A program made the position numbers and the translations under genes. The notes below the pieces were generated by a model that saw only the letters and a program-made list of their open reading frames with translations, ran no database searches and had not been told where the DNA came from. A stretch of 64,000 bases of DNA from Diplonema papillatum (lineage: Eukaryota > Euglenozoa > Diplonemea > Diplonemida > Diplonemidae). How positions within the stretch are numbered: position 1 is the stretch's first letter; every line of letters starts with the position of its first letter. The stretch is from the NCBI GenBank assembly GCA_030068145.1, contig JAPJBO010000544.1:62001-126000 (forward strand), written 5' to 3'. Below, one piece after another: positions 45,352 to 55,700 of the stretch.

Positions 45352-45441
45352 TTAGCATTGAGTTCTTTTAAGTACATGAACCACACGGATTAACATGCAC
45401 TGTACGGGATGTTTAGCAGCGGCTGCCAAACATCCCGTGAC
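45352..45441 (-). repeat. R-I leader with a stem-loop
   Basis: R-I (45352-45400) is followed by an inverted repeat at 45407-45441: ACGGGATGTTT, a GC-rich 13-base middle and AAACATCCCGT. A related form is at 54376-54400 and a remnant (TTTAGCAGCGGTTGCC) is near 47500. It may be the 5' end or a regulatory stem of the retroelement. Confidence 0.75.
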
Positions 45442-45499
45442 ACCGCGCGAGGTGGTACAACGCTCTATGAAAAATTCAAGTCTTACTTCTCCCTTTCTT

Positions 45500-46018
45500 A
45501 CGTTATTTGTGGATTAGAAGGTCGGTATTTTAAAGTCTCCGGTTGACCGCAGAGGCTTGAGTATGGCGGGGGATTGAGAAAAGTGAGAGGGTGCAGCTCG
45601 TTTCGGGTGTTATGTCACTCCGTTGTGAAACCTTGTGAAGTCCCCTAACGCGCTTAGGGGGTGCTTGGGATTGGGTAGGGTGTGGTCGTTCTGCTACGGC
45701 GTGAAAAGCCAGGAAGTTTCGACGCTAATCTTCGACTCTTGATTAAGTTCACCGGGTTGCGTGCTCGTCAGGAAGATCCCGGTGCCTGGCCTTTCTTCTA
45801 GGCAGTTCTCGTCAGACAATACGAAGAGCAGAAACTCCGGGGGGTTGCAAGAACGTGCTTGGGATGGATGTGACCGCACTGGTCCCGTCTGCGCCGTGTT
45901 TCGGTCCTTCAAGCCACGGACACATAAGGTGGACCATCACCAGTGCGGAACCTGAGTGTCTGCAGACAGGACAGCGGTGTGAGTCTGGTTTGTCAGGCGG
46001 CTGTTCGTAGCTCGCCAC
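45500..46018 (+). repeat. R-J and R-K copies in intergenic DNA
   Basis: R-J is at 45500-45610 (TTTTAAAGTCTCCGGTTGAC) and R-K at 45840-46018 (GTCCCGTCTGCGCCGTGTTT). Between them lies unique sequence without a gene. Confidence 0.75.
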
Positions 46019-46569
46019 AGCCAGGACCACCCGTGCTACTGGAGCACAGGCGAATCCGTCACGGGGAGAAGGCCCCTACAACCGTGCCTTAGCAATCAGT
46101 TAAAAAACTCGGGGCACTCGCCCTGATTGTGACTGCGACTCGCTAGGCAGCACTGACTTGTCGTCTTTTTACGGCGGCAAACGGATCGCGGGGGGAGAAG
46201 AACTACGGGGAGGGCATCTGACTGATGATGAAAAAATGCGCGGGGCAAGGCTGAAAGAGGCTAGGGAGCCGACTGGTGATGCCAGGGCTGAATTTTCTTC
46301 TGCTTGTTGGGGCACTGTGTTAGGGGTCACGACTGGCGTCGAGGTAAGTCTCTTGGAATGGGGTGAGAGGACCGTATTCCCTCGGCGAGCCATGCTAGGT
46401 AACTCGTTGCTGGCTGAGTCGGAATGCTGAGCTAATCGGCAGGTAAGGCCGACCGGCTTGTAACGAGCATACGCGTACCCCCACAGCAGCCGGCTGCCGT
46501 GTGGGGAGGCAGCTTTCTCTCCCCTCCTCGCCTCCGTGGGTCTGCTCGCTGCGGATCTCGCTGCTGCGC
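46019..46569. other. 3' flank of the helicase gene, no gene seen
   Basis: No repeat family or coding similarity is recognised. The helicase transcript should end here, but I cannot identify a polyadenylation signal with confidence. Confidence 0.4.
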
Positions 46570-46722
46570 TCAAACGACGTACGACTTGTGCTTGCGGCCG
46601 ACGAATCTGCCGTCCTCCCACTGCTTCTTCGCTTTGCCGCCCTTCTCCCACCGGTTTTGCTTCATGTGGCGATGTCGCATTGATTTGACGACGCCTGTGG
46701 GTTCGAATGTGAAGTTAGGGTG
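46570..46722 (-). CDS. Helicase last exon: basic C-terminus
   Basis: This exon encodes HPNFTFEPTGVVKSMRHRHM and a Lys/Arg-rich end (GKAKKQWEDGRF...KSYVV), then a stop at 46570. The acceptor TTTCTTCAG precedes 46722 after a good pyrimidine tract, and the phase (0) matches the donor GTGCAC of the previous exon. Basic tails are usual in this family. The assignment rests on phase, acceptor quality and composition. Confidence 0.65.
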   Translation of the reverse strand, partial: HPNFTFEPTGVVKSMRHRHMKQNRWEKGGKAKKQWEDGRFVGRKHKSYVV

Positions 46723-49700
46723 CTGAAGAAAGAGGGATTTCAAGTTGAATGTGACAGAACGCTGTTCTGCCCCGTGCATGCGACGTGAGCATCGGGATTT
46801 TCTTCAAATAAGACTCCGTTAATAGGGTAATGAACCCCTCAGGGACTGGCCCCTCTCTCTGAAACTTCAAAAAGAAATGCCAAAATTTAGTATGGCGCTT
46901 TCTATTGTTCGTGCGCACTCGCGGAACTCACCTGCTTTTGGTAAATTTCATGTAGTACGCTGCCAGCTACTAACACAAAATACTCGAGGGGCTGCCTTGT
47001 GCTTACTTCAAAGGAGGCTAAAGGGGGAGACAATAGGCAACAATACAACTACAATTTAAGTGGGTCTTTTTTGTTGAATGCTTACGACCGCCACTGAACC
47101 CAGATTCACCTGTGTTTCGTGTGGGCTACAGCACATTTACCTCCTTTGATCTTTGCAGCTGGCAGCCTCCTCGAGTATTTCCTACAAAGCAGGTGCTTAT
47201 TTTGTTCTTCGCTCACACCACCGTGTGTTGTTTTCTCACACAGGACTTTTGACCTGTTGTGTTTGTGTGATTTGTCGTGTAGGGGTAGACCCGCATGACC
47301 TCACGTCCGTTCAACACGTGGTTCGGTAGTTACGGCACTTGGGATCCCTTCTGTTCTTTGTCGGGCAGCATCGTCGAGCATTTCCTTTCAAGCTGGCGCT
47401 TATGTAAAAGAAATGCGTAGTTTTGGTTTATTCTTTTGTTTTTAGTTGTCGACAACATTATTTACTTTCAGCGTCTTTTCATGCCTTTAAATGACGGTAT
47501 TGTTTAGCAGCGGTTGCCGAATCATGCCGTAGCACCGTCCTTTCGCGTTTTTTGGGGGCTTTTTCTGATAGAAAATACGTGGTAACACCCTCGTAGCTCG
47601 CCGGGTGAAGCACTCCAACCGAGGTTGGGTTATTGTTATGCCTATTCTAGAGCCTTCCCGCATTCGTCGTCTTTCTGGCGACGCTACGGGAGAGCTCGTT
47701 TCGCGAAAAGAAGGCGGACCTTTGATGTAAGGTGCCCGCTCGCCATCGCCCTTGGCCAGGTGCACCTGCGGTGCAGACTCCCCGAGGCAGAACGCAAGGC
47801 CAACCTGCACTAGCGGCAGCTCCTTCGCGTTGAAGTACTCCTTGAGGGTGTGCTGTTGATAAGCCATCACTGTCGCCTTGTAGGCAGACCGCGCGTTTTT
47901 CTCAAGGATGTGGTCCTCCATAATGAGCTCGTGCAGCTTTACGTGGTACTTCTCCGCGTCGAACTTCGGCAGGTCTTTGGGCGTGATGGTGATGCCGTGT
48001 TTCCCAAGGAACTTCAGGAAGCCGACTTCCTTCGGCGTCAGCATCAGCAGAGCGTTTCCGGAGCCGCCGCCACGCGCCGTTCGTCCGACTCTGTGCAGAT
48101 ACTCGCTCGGGTCGGTCGGCGGGTCGTATTGCACAATCCACCTGCCGAGTTGGTAGCGTTTTTCCAGGTTTTCAAAGGGTGGCCAATTGGTGTTCGAATG
48201 CAGGCACCCAAGAACATTTCCGGAGTTGGGGCTTGCACTGATAAACGAAGCAACGGACGATCAGCAAAGGTGATGAAAATGATAAGGCAAAAGTTTCTTG
48301 TTCTTCGTGTGTACAGGGTATAAACCTCTCTGGGGGGGGTTTTCCTGTATTAGCACGTTGGCTTCGTTTTCTCTTTCATGTGCAACCGTTGTTCCGGAAA
48401 TGTTCCCGTCAGTACAGATGTACTATTAAAAAAAAGAATCGAAAATCGGGTGGGAGGCTGGGTTGATTTACACTGCCTTAGCCAGGACATCAGATTCTGA
48501 GGCACCATGTACCATACTACCATACCGTCTCCCAGGGGGCGGTGCCCCCTGGACCCCCCTATAAACTATCTACAAGATTTCGAATTTAGGCATCAGTTTC
48601 CTGTTACAAGTTTCGAACAAAACAGAATCTGAAGTGCCATGTACCGTACCGTCTCCCGGGGGGCGGTGCCCCCCGGACCCCCCCCGTTAAGACTCACCAG
48701 AGAAAGTGGGCTTGGTGTCTAGTCTGAAAGAGAAAATGGGCTGCATAAGGTCCTGATTGGTGGTGGTAGTACTAGTAGTAGTAGTAGTAGTAGTAGTATG
48801 TGTCATCCTAATCCGGGAACAAGTCAGGGAGAAGAACGGAGCAATCTTTACAAACGAACGAGTGACATAAGGTGGCCGCTTGAGCGGCGCCAATCCGAGC
48901 GCACACAGCAGCAGTGACGCGTCTGCAGTATTTGCACTTCAGGATGGGCTGCCGTCATGAGCGTCGACGGCTAGCGAGTGTCGGCAGAGGGTGCAGTGGT
49001 CGGAGCAAGCTTGAACGTGGCAGGTCGGTGCCGCACAAATGAGTTGGTCGATGTACTTCAGCGCATTAACCTTGCGCATGCGCCGCGCAGCCTGCGAGAT
49101 CACGCGCTTCCGGGGGTCGTCCGGATCCGGTCCCACGTGCCTTCATGCCTTTCCGCGTCTTCCGCGGCGGCCGCACGGTTCTCTGCCTGGTGGCCTCCAC
49201 CACCCGCTGGACCTTCGCGTCCCATGCTACCCTGTCTGCCATCAGCTCCCGGATCTCCTCAGTGTTCGACATGCCGAGGTCGCGTTGGAGCACATCGAGA
49301 TAAGAAAGCGGAGGTCGACCGCGTTTCTTCTATCGACGTGTCGTTGCAAGAAGCACGCTCGATGCTGGCTGGTCCGCCCTCAGGCAGTGCCCAGCGAAGC
49401 GGAGCCGCTTTCTCTGCTACCAGGGTTTAAGTTAGGGCCGGTTTTCCGGTTTCCAAAACCGGCTTTCGGCTAAACCCGGTTTTGGAAAAAAAAAAAAAAA
49501 AAGTGGAATTCGCCCCAGCCCGGAACCGGCTTGTTCACTACTACACTGCACTGCTGCAGTGCACTACTATTCTGCACTGCACTGCACTACATACCAGGGT
49601 GGGGGATTCACAAAGTCATGGCAAAGCGAACAGCGACCCAGGCGCATCTGGGCAGCTTCGGTTTCTCACGAAGGAAGATCAGGGGGACCGCCTCAGAGGA

Positions 49701-52700
49701 GCTGGGCGTTGACTACAACGTTGAGTATGCAACATGGACAGCTGCTGGGTATCCGTGTAAGGATAGGTTCAGCAACCTGCACGCCTTTCTTTGCCACCAA
49801 GGAAGGGTTCGTCGTTTCGCGCACCATCAGCCACTGAACAACAACGTGCTTGTGGAGTGGATGCAAGAGTTCGACAAGCTCGCTGCCGAGGATGACGCGA
49901 AGCCTGAGCACAGCCGCAAGCCATGGACTGCGCTTGTGGCGGAATCGCGATCAGACGAGCAGCGAAGGCGCGCGGAGCGGGCGGCGGCGGCGCAAGTTGA
50001 GCAGGTCATTCCCATCGCCACGCAAGAAGCACCAGCTGCGGAACCTGCCCTTCCAGGAATTGCCATTGTTCAAGCTGAAATGAACAGGGAAGCTGATGAA
50101 GAACCGGATGCGGCGGTTATTGAGGCTGTCAAGAGTCGCAGTCGCAAGTCGGGGTACACCACTCGTGCTGAGCGGACGACGAACCCCTGTGCACATCCGA
50201 CTCTGCACAAACACGAACTCAACTGAGCGGGCACGCTTGGGCGCAGCGGCATGGTGTTACCACGTTGCAGCATCGCTGGTGAAATGGCGGGTACATGTGT
50301 AGGGCAAGGAGGCGCGGCCGAAGGCCGATGCCGCCGCAGGCCGGAAACGTGGCCCCGGGGATGCGAATGAGGGCCGGGAACGCGTCCGAACCGCAGTGCA
50401 GCGCTGACAGGCAAAAACCGGGAAAACCGGGAATAGAGCTAAAAAGAAAATCCTAACTTAACCCCTGCTGCAACTCAACTTCGATCCTCGGGAGCTGATC
50501 CGCAAAAAGGTCATTATTGCTACAGCGTTTCGCGACTGTAGACCTTAATGCCTCGAACAAACCGAACTAGACAAGTGTATGCTCCCGTGATCTCAGGAAG
50601 CAGGGAAGTGCCAACGATCCAAGTTTCGGCGCCTGACAGAAAGACGGGAACCACGAGCGTCTTGAAAGACAAAACCTTTAGGTCGAGCCTAATCGTGGAC
50701 CGCCAAACAGACTTCAGTCTGTGTACTGCTACCCAGGCCAAAGACTTGTTCCGTAGGAAATCCGCTCTGCTGTCTACGAGCATGGAGCCGAGGTATTTGT
50801 TGTGGTGGTAGTACTAAAAACACGGTTGGCAGATAATCACAATAATTCTCTGGCGGTGCTGTCGGAAACCCTGGAGAGCCTCGTAAACAAGCAGGCGAAG
50901 GTGAAGGCAGAGAAGCTGGCGAAACAGGGGTTCATGCTCCACTTTTGCCAGACACTGCAGGCGGCTACAACGGCATGCAAGACCATGCTGAAGCCCTGTT
51001 TCTACGGGGCACTGAAGTACGACGTGGACACGGTGGAGGTCCTGGTTGGTAACGAGTGGGAACTCGTTCCTGACGACCCCACATTCACGCTCCTGCTTCA
51101 GCAAGCAGGGAATGCGCCGAAGGCCCGCCTAACCCTGGGTCGGCCGGTGACGACCTGGACAGAGCGCGGGCAGGCAAGCGAAAGCGGAAAGAAGGGGAAG
51201 GTGACCTCCATCAAGACCTACTTCCTCAGGATGGAGCGAGAGCTCCAGCTCACCTTTGGGGATGACTGGAGCGGCTTGATCAAGCTGCTGGATCGGGAGC
51301 ACCAGCTGTGCCTCATGTGCCATGAGGTGTTCCGACGCCAGGGCGCTGGTACTGCCTCAGAAAACTTGAGGCACACCTGCACCAGCACGCCGAGGTGACG
51401 GCGAGCTCGGACGCGACCAAGGCGGCGTGCGGCTGCCGTCATCCCGCTCCACCCGCGCAGGACGCGATCCCCGGCGACCTGCTCACGGCTGAGCAGCTAA
51501 ACGAAGTGGTGAACAAGACGCCACCTGCGCAACAGATAGCGATCTTCTGGTCCTGCCTGGGACGTCAATTCGATGTCGAAAACCCCTTCTGGCCGCACAC
51601 CAAGCTGACGGAGGGCTGGCAGCCGGCCAAAAGGCACGCCGTGGTCGTTGGTTTCAAGGCGGGCAGGGATCCGACGAAGGAGCGCTTGCTGAAGCGCTTA
51701 AGGAAGCAGCGCCGCGAAAAACAACAACAGCAAGAAAAGGAGCGTCGCCAAAAAGAGACAGAGGAGGCCGCTAAGAAGAAAGAAGCAGAGGAGAAAGAAG
51801 AAGAGGCGAAGCCAGTGCGGGCGAAGCCACTGCGGGCGAAGGCAGCGCCGAGGAAAAGGAAGCGAGCAGCTTCGTCTTCGAGTTCTTCGTCGTCCTGAAC
51901 CCCGTGTGATTTTTTGTGAACTCTTGGTGAATCGGCGTGAATCTTTGCACACAACAGTTGCAACCGACTAGAGTTGCGCCGCGCCGAAAGCGCGGAAAAA
52001 GTGACCCTGCTGGAGTCACGTAGCGAAAAGCTGGCATAGTGTGGTACTCATTTGCATGCAAATCCCCACTAACGCAACAAGAGCTTTTTTTTCAAGGGTC
52101 GGGGGACGCGGATCAAAAAATAAAAATAGTCTGCCCTTTTTAGATTTCCGAAATCCGCCCCTAATTATTAGATTTTATTCGAGACTGGAGGTCCTATGAA
52201 CATGCAATGTGAATAGCCTCTATTCGAGCCAACCCCACTTTTCTCTACACTAAAAAAGTGTATTGTTTTGAACTGGATAATAGCGCGGAGCTGGCTTTTT
52301 CTCCCCCTGGGAAAATGTATATGGGTGGCAGAGTGAGCGGGCGTCGACCTTCAGGCCGGTGTGTCCGGGTTCAAACCCCGCCCATGACACTTTTCCGGTC
52401 GAAGATTATTTCGAGGTTTGCTGTCGTTTCGGGGCCTGATGTGCCCGAAATTTGCGTTTTTTGCGGAGTTTCTCAGCCCCCCGGAGAAATACCGGAGGGG
52501 GGGGCGGCGGGAAAAGGCTGCCCCAGGGCGGCCCCCCCCCCGTGCTGGGCCCCGGGTACGAGGCCAAACTTTACACCCGAACTTAGCTTCGCCCGGACTT
52601 TGTTTCGCCCGAACTTAGCTTCACCCGAGCTTTGCTTCGCCCGAACTTTGCTTCACCTAACTTTGCTCACCCGAACTTAGCTTCGCCCGAACTTTGTTTC

Positions 52701-55700
52701 GCCCGAACTTTGTTTCGCCCGAACTTAGCTTCACCAGAACTTTGCTTCACCCGAACTTAGCTTCGCCCGAACTTTGCTTCACCAGAACTTAGCTTCGCCC
52801 GAACTTTGCTTCACCCGAACTTAGCTTCGCCGAACTTTGTTTCGCCCGATCTTAGCTTCACCAGAACGTCCGAACTTTGCTTCACCCAGAACTTAGCTTC
52901 GCCCGGACTTTGTTTCGCCCGAACTTAGCTTCACCTTCGCCCGAACTTTGCTTCACCAGAACTTTGCTCACCCGAACTTAGCTTCGCCCGAACTTTGCTT
53001 CGCCCGAACTTTGTTTCGCCCGAACTTAGCTTCACCCGAACTTTGCTTCACCAGAACTTAGCATTGCCCGAACTTAGCTTCGCCCGAACTTTGCTGTTCC
53101 CCGAACTTTAACTGCTGCCTCCAGTCTCGCCACGCGCCGGCCTTAGCCGAGCGCACTTAATTAGAATTATTAGATATTATTACCTGGTTCCTGAAATTAT
53201 TAGAAATTATTACCCATTATTAGATATTTTTACCAGGTAATAATCCATATGGTAAACTTGACTTTCCCATGCATTCTCACAGCAAAAGTGCCCCTAGGAG
53301 TGGAAGGTGATTGTCACGGTGGGTGTTCGTGCGTCCAAACCATTCCTTTCACCCCGTTCGCAATTCCGTTTGTTGCTAAGTCGAAATGGAAGGATGCCAG
53401 AAGAGGTAGGAGAGGTTTGAGGCAAGATCCTGGCAGAGGACGATGATGTGGCACGTGGGTATGCGACCTCTACCCGCCAGAACCCGTATTCTTAGGGTCT
53501 AACTCATCTGGGAAACCTTCTTTTGAGCACGAATCCCGTTCGCTGGGCATACAGTCCGTTCATGTGGCCTTTGATGATCGGCATTCGCTGGAACCCGACC
53601 GAAGCAGACAATAAGATCCCGTGTCATTTCACGTTCATCTGCACGCGGAATGTACGGCCTGCTTGTGATCTTCTGCCGGTTCTTCGGACTGTCTTCTGCA
53701 AGCACCATAGTCACGTCCTGCCTTTTTCACCGCGGCTTACCCACAACCGCTTTGATGAAGCACTGGGACTTGCGGTGGTTAAGTACATTATGGGACGACA
53801 TTAATACAATACCATTGCTTAAAAACACCTTGGCGTCACCGACTGCCAGGCCACCCAGTCTCTTGCCTGGCATGGATTCTGGTGTTGTTTTCGTGTTTCT
53901 TCTTCTTTGCGTTCGTCGCCATTGAGCATCGTCCGGGACCGTGATGTTTTCTGGGCGGGCGCCAGGTTTTCGCTCACAAACTTGCAGATTTTGAACTCGC
54001 ATATGTGAGTTTTGGGCTGAGTGCATAATCTGAGATTGGAGGAACAATCTGCAGGTCTTCACCGAAAGCTGAATCTGAGATTTTCACCGAGAGCTAAATC
54101 AGATTTTTTTCACTGAGTACAAGTCTGAGATTTGGGTGTAGCTACTTTGATTTCTGGGTTCCCTCCATTTTCGCGGCTTCATTGCCAAGAACAATGCATT
54201 GTTGGTACTAAAAATTAGTAGTTGGCAGCGTACTAAAAGCAACTCACCAAATCAGGTGAAAAGCCGCTAGTGCGCACAAACAAACGGAAGCGCCATACTA
54301 ATTTTTTTTAGCCGCATGCAATGTGTGAGGAAACTGAACCGCCCAAGTAGGACCTGCTTTTACCTCCTTGTGCGGTGTCACGGGATGTTTGGCCGCTGCT
54401 AAACATCAGTGCATGCTAATCCAAGTGGCTCATGTACTTAAAAGAACTCAATGCTAAACAAAGACAATTGAAAACATAGACACAAAGATAGCCCAAAGCA
54501 TCTGCAGAATAACACGAAAAGCCTCTAGGCTAAAACCCGTTTTCACATTTCTTTTCCTGTGCTGAGTGATACGCTTAAGTTTAGCGCGTAGATCTTCAGC
54601 AGCTGAGGTAATTTTCCAATCCTGAAACCACGTCCAGGATTCGGGCTCAGGATAGTGCGGTCCCCGAAAATGTCGTGCAATGTGTAATAATCTAATAATC
54701 GCCTGTAGAGAGTCCCCAGGATGTGGGAGGATCCGGGAGAGACTACTCAGTCGGACTAGGTTAGGGCTGACTATTTTTTATTTTTGGCTCGCGCTCGCGC
54801 GCGCCCGAATTTCTGCGAAACCTCGGAAAAAAAAAAAAAATAGTTGAGAAAAAAAATAGAGAGAGAGAGAGAGAGAGACGAGTTAGAGTGCAGGGACCAT
54901 CTCTCCGAGGAGTATCCGGTCGCCCCACTACTATCCCGTACTACTACGGCGGGCGCAAGTCGTTGCGCCGTGGGCGCGGAGCGAGCCGTGGCCCTGTCAA
55001 AGATGATTGTTGCACCGATGGTGGCGCAGCCGGGGGCGTTCTGACTGGCGGACGAGACCGCCTGGCAGGCGTGTGTTGACACGTTGTGTGAAAAATAATT
55101 TGTGCAGGGTCGACATGACAACTCGGACGACTCCGCCACTTCTGGTCACCTGGACCACTTCGGGCACTCGGAATTTTTTGAGTTATCACGGACACAGAAG
55201 TCCCCGCCTGGGAATACCTGCAAATTGCAGACACGACTCCAATGGCGGTCAATACCAGGTGCCCAGCCAAAAGGGATCTCAACCATAGTTGGGGCAGCCC
55301 CAGGGCTGGCTGTTTTTTGGCATGGCAAGAAACTATGCCTTGAACGATACACAGTCGTGCAAGAAAATGAGAACCCTTCAAAAAAAAGTCACACGACTTT
55401 CAATTCTGTGGTGCAGACGATCCCATTGGAGCACCTGTGCAGCACTACGGCTGCACAGGCGCAACACTGCTACATAGGAAGGAAGGTAGGGAAACGAGAA
55501 CTGCTTGCAAGCGAGTCGGATGAGCCTGTGCTGTGGGCACCTTCTAGGCTGTGGAACTGTTTATTCGCATTGTTTCCTTCCAGTTTCCCGGCATCTGCAA
55601 TGAACTTCACGAAGCCGGGAGCGTCGACACTCGTTGCACAGATTCATGCCGCAGGTTTCAGTGGAGTACTCTTCTCCCCGTTGCGAAAGCGGCCTACCGA

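Noticed and set aside
46570..48141. First identification of the helicase as DDX31/Dbp7-like.
   Set aside because: WIVQYDPPTDPSEYLHRVGR, the GNALLMLTPKEVGFL stretch and the C-terminal extension fit DDX18/Has1 better.
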